Counted from the stretch's first letter, positions 26,707 through 36,006 are shown. The stretch is 64,000 nucleotides of DNA from Parapedobacter sp035556095 (GCF_035556095.1 NZ_DATMFT010000026.1:150097-214096); one strand, 5' to 3'. Translations and numbers: made by a program. The notes: a model not told the origin generated them from the letters alone.

Positions 26707-27759
26707 ATGCAAAATAAACTTAGCGCTTTCTGCTGTTCATTTGTGGTCTTATGGTTCGGTTTCATCTGCTGCGCGGGTGAAACCACTTCAAATTCCGAGC
26801 AGCAGGCCCAACAATCGGAAGAGTGGGTTACCTATACGGGCAATACCGGTCCGGGAAAAGGTAAACATATCGTACTGATCAGTGGAGACGAGGAATACCG
26901 TTCGGAAGAAGCGCTGCCCATGCTCGCACAGATCCTCGCTAAGCGGTTAGGGTTTACGTGTACCGTGTTGTTTTCGCTAGACCCGCAGAGCGGTGTAATC
27001 GACCCCAATCAACAGACCAACATTCCGGGGCTCGAAGCCCTCGAAAATGCTGATTTGATGGTGATCTTCACTCGCTTTCGTGAGCTACCTCCGGAGCAGA
27101 TGCGCTATATCGATGATTACCTCATGGCTGGCAAACCTGTAATCGGCCTCCGGACAGCTACACACGCTTTCCATTATTCCAGAAATAAGGAAGATCAGTA
27201 CGCCAAGTATGACTTCCAGAGTGGTGTGCCGGGATGGGAAAACGGATTCGGTAGCATCGTCCTCGGCGAAACTTGGGTAAGCCACCACGGCGACCATGGA
27301 AACGAAGGCACACGGGCCGTCATCAACGAAACCCATGCCGCGCACCCCATTTTAAAGGGCGTTGCCGACATCTGGGGGCCAACGGATGTATATACCGTTG
27401 GGGCACTGAACGATGCAACGGTTTTACTGTATGGACAGTCAACAAGTGGCATGAGCGCGGATGCACCAATCAATACCGAAAAGGAAATGATGCCTATCGC
27501 GTGGACGCGGACATACCAGCTGCCTGGTGGGAACGCAGGGAAGGCATTTACAACTACCATGGGCGCATCGATCGACTTCCAAAGTGCGGATTTGCGGCGA
27601 TTGCTGGTAAATGCTTGTTTCTGGGCTACCGGATTGGAAACGGCCGCCACGCAACAGGTGGATGTATCGGTTGTTTCACCGTACTCCCCTACCATGTTTG
27701 GATTTGATGAATTTAAGCGCGGGCAGTTCCCTGTGGATTTCCGGTTGGAGAGAGATTGA
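26707..27759 (+). CDS. ThuA-domain lipoprotein
   Basis: A 350-residue exported ThuA-like protein. The start at 26707 gives MQNKLSAFCCSFVVLWFGFICCAGET as a lipoprotein signal; the longer frame from 26668 overlaps the previous gene. The ThuA fold is visible in GKHIVLISGDEEYRSEEALPMLAQIL, NADLMVIFTRFRELPPEQM, GLRTATHAFHY and SHHGDHGNEGTRA. ThuA family members take part in trehalose use through 3-keto-trehalose in Rhizobiaceae; here a role on an oxidised sugar in the periplasm is inferred. It sits between two sugar isomerase genes. Confidence 0.8.
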   Translation: MQNKLSAFCCSFVVLWFGFICCAGETTSNSEQQAQQSEEWVTYTGNTGPGKGKHIVLISGDEEYRSEEALPMLAQILAKRLGFTCTVLFSLDPQSGVIDPNQQTNIPGLEALENADLMVIFTRFRELPPEQMRYIDDYLMAGKPVIGLRTATHAFHYSRNKEDQYAKYDFQSGVPGWENGFGSIVLGETWVSHHGDHGNEGTRAVINETHAAHPILKGVADIWGPTDVYTVGALNDATVLLYGQSTSGMSADAPINTEKEMMPIAWTRTYQLPGGNAGKAFTTTMGASIDFQSADLRRLLVNACFWATGLETAATQQVDVSVVSPYSPTMFGFDEFKRGQFPVDFRLERD

Positions 27760-27809
27760 GGTCACCATCGCCCCATTACGGTTGTGAGATAACTTTTATA
27801 GCAAAAAAT

Positions 27810-28667
27810 ATGTTAAAAATAGGAGTCAATACATTTCTGCTCACATCACCATTTACCAGCGAGCAGGTGGATATCTTCGGGCAATTTAAAGCTTGGGGAT
27901 GCGACGCGGTTGAAATAGCCGTGGAAGACGCTGCCTATGTCGATGCAGGCATTATTAGACAGGCGCTTGATGAACATGGCCTTACCTGCTCATCGGTATG
28001 CGCGGCCATGGGCCCCGGGCGGGATTTGCGTGGCACGCCTGCTGAACAGCAGGCAGCTGTGGAATACATCACGCAAGCCATGGAATTTATGGCACAAATC
28101 GATTGCCCGGTTATGGTCGGACCGCTGTACTCCACAGTAGGACGAGCCGAACAAACACCGCGAGATGAATACCGCAAACAGTGGGATACCGTAGTACCGC
28201 ACCTGCAACGCTTAGCCGTTCGGGCCGACGGACTGGGGGTCAAGCTAGCATTGGAGCCGCTAAACCGCTATGAAACCGACTTTATCAATACCTGCGAACA
28301 GGCAGTTGCACTGGTAGACGACGTCGGCCATCAAGCCATCGGCATCTTGCTTGATACCTACCATATGAACATCGAAGAAAAAGACTCGGCAGCTGCAATC
28401 CGGAAAGCCGCCCATCGACTGTTACACGTTCATGCGTGTGGCTGTGACCGGGGAGCACCGGGCGGTGACCATATCGACTGGGATAGCATACGCGAGGCAC
28501 TGAAGGAAGTCAATTACCGCGGAAGCCTAGTCATCGAGTCGTTTACGCCGGCGGTCAAAGTGATCGCCAAAGCCGCATCCATTTGGCGCGATTTCGAGCC
28601 TTCTCGCGAAGATATTGCGATCAAAGGAACCGCATTTTTACGTAACCATTTTATGACCGGTTTTTAA
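27810..28667 (+). CDS. D-tagatose/D-psicose 3-epimerase-like sugar epimerase
   Basis: A 285-residue TIM-barrel protein close to ketose 3-epimerases. The diagnostic metal and substrate residues are seen in KLALEPLNRYETDFINT (Glu near 148), GILLDTYHMNIEEKD (Asp and His near 182-185), HVHACGCDRGAPGGDHIDW and the final VIESFTP glutamate. Epimerisation at C3 of a ketose is the family reaction, which fits a locus dealing with unusual keto-sugars. I start at ATG 27810 (MLKIGVNTFLLTSP); earlier in-frame codons overlap the ThuA gene. Confidence 0.85.
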   Translation: MLKIGVNTFLLTSPFTSEQVDIFGQFKAWGCDAVEIAVEDAAYVDAGIIRQALDEHGLTCSSVCAAMGPGRDLRGTPAEQQAAVEYITQAMEFMAQIDCPVMVGPLYSTVGRAEQTPRDEYRKQWDTVVPHLQRLAVRADGLGVKLALEPLNRYETDFINTCEQAVALVDDVGHQAIGILLDTYHMNIEEKDSAAAIRKAAHRLLHVHACGCDRGAPGGDHIDWDSIREALKEVNYRGSLVIESFTPAVKVIAKAASIWRDFEPSREDIAIKGTAFLRNHFMTGF

Positions 28668-28785
28668 ATTTATAAACAAAATTTAGAAACTGACAATAAA
28701 CATTGTATTTTCAACGCTTCATTTACATTAAGAATTGGTATTAGAAAAAAAACAATCAGTATTAACCAGTTAAAACATTAAAACA

Positions 28786-30024
28786 ATGAACGAAAACATT
28801 AACAGAAGTGCCCTATTCAATGGCTCTTGTTTCGCGCTGATTACGACGGCTTTTACGTTTTCAATTAGAGCCGGGATTCTGCCACAGCTTGGCGAGCAGT
28901 TTAATCTGACCGATACGCAACTTGGATTTATCAACTCCATGTTTTTCTTCGGCTTTCCGATTTCCATGATATTGGGCGGGCTGTTTTACCACACCTTCGG
29001 CCCCAAAAACATCATGCGAGTGGCCTTTATTGCGCATACCATTGGTATTATAATGACCATTTATGCGGACGGTTATACCACACTCCTGCTGTCTACTTTA
29101 TTCATCGGTTTTGGAAATGGATGTACCGAGGCTGCGTGTAACCCGATGATCGCCGATATGTATTCTGGCGTGAAAATGGACAAAATGCTCAATAGGTTCC
29201 ACATGTGGTTCCCCGGCGGTATCCTGTTGGGTGCGCTGATCTCCCAAGCCATGACCAGCATGAACTTAGGCTGGGAACTCCAAATGTGGATTACCATGGT
29301 ACCTACTGTTATCTATGCGTTCCTGTTTTTTGGCAAAGCATTTCCCAAACCGCTGGTGGAAGGTGCCACATCGTTGGGGCAGAATATCCGCGCCATGTTT
29401 ACCCCTACCTTCCTGTTTATTTTCTTCTGCATGTTCCTCACAGCAATTTCCGAATTCGGCCCCAATCAATGGGTTAGCGTGATCATGGCAGCTAGTGGTG
29501 CGGAACCGATGTTGATCTTGGCCTTGACCAGTGGATTGATGGCCGTAGGCCGTTTCTTCGCCGGGCCGGTGGTAGCAGCACTCGGTCAAACAGGTGTATT
29601 ACTCGGCGGCGCCATTTTAACGGCTATCGGCATCTATATGTTTAGTAGCGTAACGGGCCCAATGGCCTACGTAGCGACGGTTATTTTTGCGATCGGTATC
29701 TGTTATTTCTGGCCGGTGATGGTGGGTGCAGCAGCACAACGCGTACCCAAAAGCGGCGCGCTGGGAATGTCCATTATTGGTGGTGCTGGCATGTTTTCGT
29801 CGGCCATCTTCCAACCGATTATCGGAAACTGGATTGATAGTGCCCGTGCAAAAAATGCGGCTGCGGGATTGACCGATAATGCACTTGAACTAGCCACCGG
29901 TCAGGATGCAATGTTGAAGATGCTTTCGTTCCCGGCTATTCTAATTGTATTATTTCTCATTTTCTTCTTTTGGCAGAAGAATGTAAAGACAACGTCTGAA
30001 GAAAGACCAACCGCTGCGGCATAA
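28786..30024 (+). CDS. MFS sugar transporter
   Basis: A 412-residue major facilitator protein with about 12 helices, resembling fucose-permease/FHS-type sugar importers. The N-terminal half starts ALFNGSCFALITTAFTFSIRAGILPQL; loops such as FGFPISMILGGLFYHTFGPKNIMR match MFS motif A positions. It ends in a short charged tail. It is the only transporter of the locus and is the likely inner-membrane importer of the sugar or keto-sugar made outside. A 118-base AT-rich gap precedes it. Confidence 0.85.
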   Translation: MNENINRSALFNGSCFALITTAFTFSIRAGILPQLGEQFNLTDTQLGFINSMFFFGFPISMILGGLFYHTFGPKNIMRVAFIAHTIGIIMTIYADGYTTLLLSTLFIGFGNGCTEAACNPMIADMYSGVKMDKMLNRFHMWFPGGILLGALISQAMTSMNLGWELQMWITMVPTVIYAFLFFGKAFPKPLVEGATSLGQNIRAMFTPTFLFIFFCMFLTAISEFGPNQWVSVIMAASGAEPMLILALTSGLMAVGRFFAGPVVAALGQTGVLLGGAILTAIGIYMFSSVTGPMAYVATVIFAIGICYFWPVMVGAAAQRVPKSGALGMSIIGGAGMFSSAIFQPIIGNWIDSARAKNAAAGLTDNALELATGQDAMLKMLSFPAILIVLFLIFFFWQKNVKTTSEERPTAAA

Positions 30025-30156
30025 ATAAGCGACTTTATAGCTACAGCCCCGAACAACCTCGTGCTTCGTTCGGATTAACAGCGGTAACAGAATATTACAC
30101 TGGTAATGGCGATTTTAATCGGCAAAGGGCAAGTTATTTACTAATAAATTAGCATT

Positions 30157-31311
30157 ATGGATAAAAAAAAGGAGTTAAGAATAGGTTTGATCGGTTGCGG
30201 CTTTATGGGCCGCACCCACTCAAACGGGTATAATCGCATACAAAACTTTTTTCCCGACCTGCAATACCGGCCCGTACTTCAGGCCGTGTGCTCACGGCGC
30301 GAAGAAAAAGTGAAGGCCTTTGCTGCCCAATGGGGATACGCATCGTACGAGACGGACTGGCGCAAACTGATTGCTCGCGACGATATCGATGCCGTGGATA
30401 TTTGTACACCCAACCACCTGCATGCGGAAATTGCCATCGCAGCAGCCGAAGCGGGGAAAATGGTATTGACTGAAAAACCTCTGGCACGGACCTTAGATGA
30501 ATCCAAAGCCATGGTTGATGCCGTCGAGAAAGCTGGCGTAGCCAATACGGTATGGTACAACTACCGGCGGCTGCCCGCCGTTACGCTGGCCAAGAAAATA
30601 ATCGAATCCGGTAAGCTAGGAAAGATCTTTCACTACCGGGCCAATTTCTTGCAAGACTGGACCATCAACGCCGATTTGCCGCAGGGCGGTGACGCCGCAT
30701 GGCGTATGGATGTGGATGTGGCCGGATCTGGCGTAACCGGCGATCTTTTGGCCCATTGTATAGACACAGCCATGTGGCTCAACGGTGGTATCAGCGAAGT
30801 ATCGGCAATGACCGAAACGTTTGTAAAACAACGGGTTCACCTCGATACCGGCAAACTACAGGATGTCGGCATCGACGATGCCTGTATATTCCATTGCCGG
30901 TTTTCTAACGGGTCTTTGGGCTTATTCGAATCCACTCGATACGCTCGGGGCCATAAAGCACTGTATACGTTCGAAATCAATGGCGAAAACGGATCACTCA
31001 GGTGGGACCTGCACGACTTGAATCGATTGGAATATTTTGACAATGAATGCGACTCCGATGTAAAGGGTTGGAGCTCCATCCACGTAACCAACGGCGACCA
31101 CCCCTACATGGATAAATGGTGGGTACCCGGACTGGGAATTGGGTACGAACACAGTTTTATTCACCAAGCGGCGGATTTCCTCAAAAGCTTGGAAACGGGT
31201 GAACCGTGCCAACCGGATTTTAAAAATGCGTATGAAACGCAGAAGGTATGCGATGCCGTAATCGAATCGGCAAACGCACGAGCTTGGAAAAATACAAACA
31301 TAGCATTATGA
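30157..31311 (+). CDS. Gfo/Idh/MocA family oxidoreductase
   Basis: A 384-residue cytoplasmic NAD(P)-dependent sugar oxidoreductase. The Rossmann motif is GLIGCGFMGRTHSNGYN (about 9-25); VDICTPNHLHAEIA and VLTEKPLARTLDE give the conserved EKP lysine near 107, and DLLAHCIDTAMWLNGG carries the usual C-terminal domain histidine. Members reduce or oxidise inositols, keto-sugars and glycosides. Its TGA overlaps the ATG of the DUF1080 gene (ATGA), which strongly suggests the two work in the same pathway. Confidence 0.88.
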   Translation: MDKKKELRIGLIGCGFMGRTHSNGYNRIQNFFPDLQYRPVLQAVCSRREEKVKAFAAQWGYASYETDWRKLIARDDIDAVDICTPNHLHAEIAIAAAEAGKMVLTEKPLARTLDESKAMVDAVEKAGVANTVWYNYRRLPAVTLAKKIIESGKLGKIFHYRANFLQDWTINADLPQGGDAAWRMDVDVAGSGVTGDLLAHCIDTAMWLNGGISEVSAMTETFVKQRVHLDTGKLQDVGIDDACIFHCRFSNGSLGLFESTRYARGHKALYTFEINGENGSLRWDLHDLNRLEYFDNECDSDVKGWSSIHVTNGDHPYMDKWWVPGLGIGYEHSFIHQAADFLKSLETGEPCQPDFKNAYETQKVCDAVIESANARAWKNTNIAL

Positions 31312-32075
31312 AGGCATTGACAATCGGTACGGTTACCTTATCCGTCTTGGTAATGGCGTCTTGCGGCGCAGGTAATTCACAACAAAATGCAGGGGACTCA
31401 TCCGACTCCGCGGAATACATGGAACTGTTTGATGGTTCCAGCCTAACGGGCTGGCGCGGCGACACCAGCCTGTGGCGGGCCGAAGGTGGCGCCCTCGTAG
31501 GCGAAATCGTACCCGGCGAGGAGTTAGCCAACAACTCATTCATCATCTGGGACGGTGGCCAACCTGCGGATTTCGAATTGATCGCCGAATACCGGATGAC
31601 CGGCAATGGCAACAGTGGAATTAACTACCGGAGCGAGGAACTCGCCGAGCCTCTTTTTGCGCTAAAAGGCTATCAGGCAGACATCGATGCGGCAAATACG
31701 TATACGGGGCAAAATTACGAAGAGCGGGGACGTACCATCCTGGCATTCCCCGGGCAACACATGAGGCTCCCGGAAGTATCAGGAAGTGTCAGCGACTACG
31801 CCAAAGGAAACATATGGACAGCCGGAGAAGAAGTCGAGTCATTGGGCGATCGTGACTCCCTACGATTGCTTATTAAGGAAAACGATTGGAATGAAATCCG
31901 GATTGTTGCAAAAGGCAATCAATTGGAACATTACATCAACGGCACACTCATGAGTAAAGTCGTTGACGATGATTCGGCCAACCGGAAACTTGAGGGGATG
32001 CTCGGCTTCCAGGTACACGTGGGCCCGCCCATGAAAATTGAATATCGAAACATTCGGTTGAAAAACCTCGATTAA
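31308..32075 (+). CDS. DUF1080 (3-keto-disaccharide hydrolase domain) lipoprotein
   Basis: A 255-residue lipoprotein: signal MKALTIGTVTLSVLVMASC, lipid Cys19, then a DUF1080 domain with ELFDGSSLTGWRGD, GNGNSGINYRSEE and EIRIVAKGNQLEHYINGTLM. The family is a jelly-roll fold with known 3-keto-glycoside hydrolase or lyase members, acting on oxidised glycosides in the periplasm. The longer frame from 31248 overlaps the previous gene; ATG 31308 gives the ATGA overlap and the signal peptide. It closes the sugar locus. Confidence 0.87.
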   Translation: MKALTIGTVTLSVLVMASCGAGNSQQNAGDSSDSAEYMELFDGSSLTGWRGDTSLWRAEGGALVGEIVPGEELANNSFIIWDGGQPADFELIAEYRMTGNGNSGINYRSEELAEPLFALKGYQADIDAANTYTGQNYEERGRTILAFPGQHMRLPEVSGSVSDYAKGNIWTAGEEVESLGDRDSLRLLIKENDWNEIRIVAKGNQLEHYINGTLMSKVVDDDSANRKLEGMLGFQVHVGPPMKIEYRNIRLKNLD

Positions 32076-32084
32076 GCTTCAGTT

Positions 32085-32126
32085 ACAACGATGGGGCCCG
32101 TTAAAACCAATACGCCCCATCGTTGT
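32085..32126. terminator. Strong hairpin at the end of the sugar locus
   Basis: Perfect 13-bp arms at 32085-32097 and 32114-32126, extendable by four pairs with one bulge, surround a 16-base loop, just after the DUF1080 stop. There is no U-run on either side, so termination may be weak or factor-dependent; it may instead protect the 3' end. Confidence 0.5.
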
Positions 32127-32148
32127 TAACAAAAGAAACGCTTTTATT

Positions 32149-32976
32149 ATGCCAGTCATTCAAAATAAATCAGCAAACCAGGAAATAAGCATCAATTACG
32201 TCGATTACGGAAGCGGGCAACCAATCATCCTCATCCACGGTTGGCCCTTAAGCCACAAGGCATGGGAAAAGCAAATTACCGCACTGGTAAACCGGGGATA
32301 TCGTGTAATCGCATACGATAGACGCGGATTCGGTCAATCCGATGCCCCTTGGGAAGGTTATGACTACGACACGTTGGCAAGTGACCTGCATGCACTGATT
32401 ATGCAATTGGATCTCCAACAGGTCAACTTGGTTGGCTTTTCGATGGGCGGTGGAGAAGTAATTCGATACCTCACACGGTACGGTGCGGAAAAGATCAACA
32501 AAATAGCGCTTGTTGCATCAATCATTCCACTCGTTAAACAAAAAGCCGATAATCCCGACGGCGTACCCGAAGCTGGTCTTAACGACATTTTGAATGCATT
32601 GAAAACGGACCGTCTGAATTTCCTATCCAACTTCCACCCCGCTTTCTATAACTATAAAAGCGATGGCAATCCCGTCAGCAAGCAGCAATTGAAATACGAT
32701 TTCAGCATTTCGTCGCACGCTGCTCCCCAAGCCACTGTCGGTGCCGCGATAGCGTGGATGGATACCGATTTTCGCTCGGAGTGCAAGCAAATTACCGTAC
32801 CGACCCTGATCATCCATGGAAAAGCGGACGAAACGGTTCCGATAGCGACATCAGCGAACCAAGCAGCAGCACTGATTCCAGACAGCACACTCGTGGTTTA
32901 TGACGATGCTCCCCATGGGCTGAACATTACGCATGCCGACCGACTGAATAATGATTTGGTGGCGTTCTTTGGATAA
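32149..32976 (+). CDS. Alpha/beta hydrolase (non-heme chloroperoxidase/esterase-like)
   Basis: A 275-residue cytoplasmic alpha/beta hydrolase. The family motifs are ILIHGWPLSHKAW (oxyanion-side HG), AYDRRGFGQSDAP, the nucleophile in VGFSMGGGEVIRY (Ser near 99), the acid in IIHGKADETVPI and the catalytic His in DDAPHGLNITH. This set, especially SMGGGE and HGLNxTH, marks the group of esterases first named non-heme chloroperoxidases. The physiological substrate is unknown. It has no signal peptide and stands apart behind a hairpin. Confidence 0.85.
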   Translation: MPVIQNKSANQEISINYVDYGSGQPIILIHGWPLSHKAWEKQITALVNRGYRVIAYDRRGFGQSDAPWEGYDYDTLASDLHALIMQLDLQQVNLVGFSMGGGEVIRYLTRYGAEKINKIALVASIIPLVKQKADNPDGVPEAGLNDILNALKTDRLNFLSNFHPAFYNYKSDGNPVSKQQLKYDFSISSHAAPQATVGAAIAWMDTDFRSECKQITVPTLIIHGKADETVPIATSANQAAALIPDSTLVVYDDAPHGLNITHADRLNNDLVAFFG

Positions 32977-33066
32977 CTGCAACGACAGCACACAAAATAT
33001 AGGCGGATACCTGTAATTTTATAGTTGTTTTCATACCCAAAAATTCCGTAATCGGATTTTTTGTAG

Positions 33067-33074
33067 TAGGTTTG
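33067..33074 (+). promoter_or_regulatory. -7 promoter box for the DHH phosphoesterase gene
   Basis: TAGGTTTG matches TAnnTTTG and ends 18 bases before ATG 33093. No TTG is found at the 20-base spacing. Confidence 0.4.
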
Positions 33075-33092
33075 CAACCTTTTAGCAGTTGA

Positions 33093-34103
33093 ATGTTTAC
33101 ACCGGAAACGCTTAGGGAGGAACTGGCCAAACCGAGGCAAATTGTTATTACCACACATCACAAACCCGATGGCGATGCATTGGGTTCTTCGCTGGCCGTG
33201 TACCATTGGCTGAAAGCCAGCGGCCACACAGTCAATGTGATCGTGCCATCAGACTTCCCCCTTTTCCTCGACTGGATGCCTGGCCGGCAACACATCATCA
33301 TTTATACGGCAAATAAAGCAGCTAGCGACACACTCATAGCGGCTGCCGACATCATATTCTGTTTGGATTTCAATGGGTTGCCCCGTATCCACGCGATGGC
33401 CGACAGTGTGAGAAGTGCAAATGGGGTAAAGATCATGATCGACCACCACCTGGACCCCGAGGGTTTCGATAACTACCGGCATTGGGATAGCAGCGCTGCA
33501 GCAACCGCACAATTGGTTTATGATTTTATCGTTAACGTCATGGGCGACCACAGTGCAATTACCCCGGAAATCGCCACCTGCCTATACACCGGGATCATGA
33601 CCGACACAGGATCCTTCCGATTCCAGACCACCACGCCATCGGTACACCTCATCGCGGCCGACCTGATCGCCTTGGGTGCCAAAAATTGGGAGATCCACGA
33701 ACATGTATACAACAGCTACACGGAGAATCGATTGAAATTCCTCGGATTCTGTCTCCTAAATCGCCTCGAAGTAATGCACGAGTACCGAACAGCGTTATTC
33801 AGTATTTCGCGTCAAGACCTCGACCGATTTAACATCGCTACAGGCGATACGGAAGGACTGGTAAACTACGCATTGGCGATTAGCGGGATGAAACTTGCCG
33901 CATTGATCGTCGACCGTACCGATCAGGTTAAACTTTCCTTGCGGTCTATCGGGGATTTTCCTTGCAATGAAGTATGCAGAGACCACTTCAACGGCGGCGG
34001 ACACCGCAACGCAGCAGGTGGAAATTCCAACGAACCGCTCCCGGATGTCGTACAAAAATTCAAAGCTTTATTACCGGAATATAAAACACGTTTAGTACAA
34101 TAA
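33093..34103 (+). CDS. nrnA: DHH-family phosphoesterase (NrnA-like oligoribonuclease/pAp phosphatase)
   Basis: A 336-residue DHH/DHHA1 protein that in its NrnA branch degrades nanoRNA and dephosphorylates pAp. The metal-binding motifs are TTHHKPDGDALGSSLAVYHW (about 21-40), IIFCLDFNG (about 88-96), IMIDHHLDPEGF with the DHH triad (about 114-125), and the acidic MTDTGSFRFQT segment. The C-terminal DHHA1 domain ends in RSIGDFPCNEVCRDHFNGGGHRNAAGG, the usual GGGH substrate loop. It is followed after 18 bases by the FKBP gene. Confidence 0.9.
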   Translation: MFTPETLREELAKPRQIVITTHHKPDGDALGSSLAVYHWLKASGHTVNVIVPSDFPLFLDWMPGRQHIIIYTANKAASDTLIAAADIIFCLDFNGLPRIHAMADSVRSANGVKIMIDHHLDPEGFDNYRHWDSSAAATAQLVYDFIVNVMGDHSAITPEIATCLYTGIMTDTGSFRFQTTTPSVHLIAADLIALGAKNWEIHEHVYNSYTENRLKFLGFCLLNRLEVMHEYRTALFSISRQDLDRFNIATGDTEGLVNYALAISGMKLAALIVDRTDQVKLSLRSIGDFPCNEVCRDHFNGGGHRNAAGGNSNEPLPDVVQKFKALLPEYKTRLVQ

Positions 34104-34121
34104 TTAATCACAGACAACAAC

Positions 34122-35090
34122 ATGAAGAAATCAATTTTTAGTTTAGGGCTTGCCATAGCGATATTGGGTAGCGCCTGCCAGCAGTTCGAGAAGGGAGACG
34201 GTGGCCTAGAATACAAGATCGTGAAAGACAACGGACAGCCCAAGGCGCAAACGGGCGATTTACTTTCCGTGCATCTGATCGTCAAGACAGACCGGGACTC
34301 CCTACTCCAAAGCACATACGATATAGGGCTACCCCAAATCATCAACATTGCACCCGACTCCACCCCAGGACTTTATCCTGGTGACTATAACTCCATGTTC
34401 CGCATGCTGGGTGAAGGCGACAGTGCCGTGTTTAAACTCGACCTTGATACCATGGCGACGCAAACAATGCGGCCTAAGCCGGAGTTTGCCGAAAAGTATA
34501 TCGTTTTCAACGTTAAAGTAAACAAACATTTCAAGAAGGGCGACTTGACCGACAGTGCACTGTATGCCGAAGTGAATACATATTTTGATGCGGAAATTGA
34601 AAAACTGAAGGCATCAGAAGAAAGTAAAATTGCCAGCTACATCAAGAACAACAAACTCGAACCGCTGAAGACGGCTTCAGGACTGCAGTACATCATCGTG
34701 GAAGAAGGTACAGGTGAAAAACCGGCTGCGGGCGACACGGTACAGGTGAACTATACCGGCGCATTGGTCGCTACGGGCAAGGTATTTGATACCTCGATTA
34801 AAGAGGTAGCCGAAGAAAACGACATGTTCAATGCAATGCGACCTTATGAACCGGCAAAATTCGCAATCGGTGTACGGCAAGTTATACCGGGCTGGGACGA
34901 AGGCCTGCTACTGCTCCCGAAAGGAAGCAAAGCCAAACTTATTATCCCTTCCGAATTGGCTTATGGTGAAAATGGCGATGGTCGTGGTGTCATTCCGCCA
35001 TTTGCCCCGTTGGTGTTCGATATCGAGTTGATCGATATCCTGAAGCCTGTCGAACCCGACTCCACGGCACAGGATAGTAACGAAGAATAG
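34122..35090 (+). CDS. FKBP-type peptidyl-prolyl isomerase lipoprotein
   Basis: A 322-residue lipoprotein with signal MKKSIFSLGLAIAILGSAC (lipid Cys19). The C-terminal third is a classical FKBP domain: QYIIVEEGTGEKPAAGDTVQVNYTGALVATGKVFDTS, then PYEPAKFAIGVRQVIPGWDEGLLLLPKGSKAKLIIPSELAYGE and FDIELIDI. The N-terminal part (about 25-190) contains a second, diverged FKBP-like segment (GEGDSAVFKLDLDTM). It would fold proteins in the periplasm. A good terminator follows. Proximity to the DHH gene suggests a shared transcript. Confidence 0.9.
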   Translation: MKKSIFSLGLAIAILGSACQQFEKGDGGLEYKIVKDNGQPKAQTGDLLSVHLIVKTDRDSLLQSTYDIGLPQIINIAPDSTPGLYPGDYNSMFRMLGEGDSAVFKLDLDTMATQTMRPKPEFAEKYIVFNVKVNKHFKKGDLTDSALYAEVNTYFDAEIEKLKASEESKIASYIKNNKLEPLKTASGLQYIIVEEGTGEKPAAGDTVQVNYTGALVATGKVFDTSIKEVAEENDMFNAMRPYEPAKFAIGVRQVIPGWDEGLLLLPKGSKAKLIIPSELAYGENGDGRGVIPPFAPLVFDIELIDILKPVEPDSTAQDSNEE

Positions 35091-35103
35091 CCATCAAAAA
35101 ATG

Positions 35104-35131
35104 CGCCCTCCCATACGGAGGGCGTTTTTTG
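35104..35131 (+). terminator. Intrinsic terminator after the FKBP gene
   Basis: An 8-bp GC-rich stem (35104-35111 with 35117-35124) and a 5-base loop are followed by six T residues, 13 bases after the FKBP stop. Confidence 0.85.
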
Positions 35132-35150
35132 TTTTATGACCGCCGATAGC

Positions 35151-35181
35151 TTGATTTTGAAGGACGAGTTAGCTAAGTTTG
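35151..35181 (+). promoter_or_regulatory. Promoter of the tatD-like gene
   Basis: TTG at 35151-35153 and TAAGTTTG at 35174-35181 are separated by 20 bases; the start codon follows 22 bases later at 35204. It begins right after the FKBP terminator. Confidence 0.55.
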
Positions 35182-35203
35182 CAACGCACCCCCACAAAGA
35201 ACA

Positions 35204-35971
35204 ATGGAACTTACAGACACCCATACCCACTTGTATTACCTTTATGGCACACCCGAGTTGGCTTCACAAATGCAACGGTGTTTTGATAATGGGGTGAAAT
35301 ATTGCCTGCTCCCCAATGTGAATAGCGAATCTATTCCGAAGGTATTGGGCACCATAGCCGCATACCCCAATAACTGCTTTGCAATGATGGGCCTGCACCC
35401 GTGTGATGTCAAGGCGAACTACCGACAGGAATTGCTTCCAATTGAACAGGCTATTTCTAAAAATAAAATCTACGGAATTGGTGAAATAGGCATTGATTTG
35501 CATTGGGACAAAACGACATTACCTTTGCAACAAGAGGCCTTCCGTATCCAGACCGGCTGGGCAAAAGAGGCTCGATTACCCGTCTCCATCCATTGCCGGA
35601 ACGCATTTGATGAGCTTTTCGAACTATTAGAGGAAGTCCAAGATGGCCGGTTGACAGGTGTGCTGCATTGTTTTACCGGAAACACCGAACAGGCCAAACG
35701 GGCAATTGACCTGGGTTTACACCTCGGCATTGGCGGAGTGGTGACTTACAAAAATGCAGGACTCGACAAGGTGGTGACCGAACTTGACCTTCGGCATCTG
35801 GTATTGGAGACCGACGCCCCTTACTTGGCGCCCGTGCCTCACCGCGGAAAAAAGAATGAAAGCAGCTACTTACTTGATATTGCACAAAAAATTGCAGATT
35901 TACACGGGATTGCTGTCGAAACCGTGGCAACAACAACGACTGAAAATGCCAAACGGATATTCGGGATTTAA
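35204..35971 (+). CDS. tatD: TatD family metal-dependent DNase
   Basis: A 255-residue TIM-barrel hydrolase. The metal ligands are in LTDTHTHLYY, GIGEIGIDLHWD, PVSIHCRNA, VLHCFTGN and VLETDAPYLAPVPHRGKKNE, the full TatD set. Such enzymes are 3'-5' DNases or repair nucleases in the cytoplasm. The residues and the length are standard. It reads toward the asparaginase gene after a 35-base gap. Confidence 0.9.
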   Translation: MELTDTHTHLYYLYGTPELASQMQRCFDNGVKYCLLPNVNSESIPKVLGTIAAYPNNCFAMMGLHPCDVKANYRQELLPIEQAISKNKIYGIGEIGIDLHWDKTTLPLQQEAFRIQTGWAKEARLPVSIHCRNAFDELFELLEEVQDGRLTGVLHCFTGNTEQAKRAIDLGLHLGIGGVVTYKNAGLDKVVTELDLRHLVLETDAPYLAPVPHRGKKNESSYLLDIAQKIADLHGIAVETVATTTTENAKRIFGI

Positions 35972-36006
35972 GCCGGCTTCACCGAGCACTTGCTAACGCT
36001 AATTAA

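Noticed and set aside
30049..30076. CCGAAC/GTTCGG hairpin between the MFS and Gfo/Idh/MocA genes
   Set aside because: Only six base pairs and a 13-base loop; too weak for a confident call.
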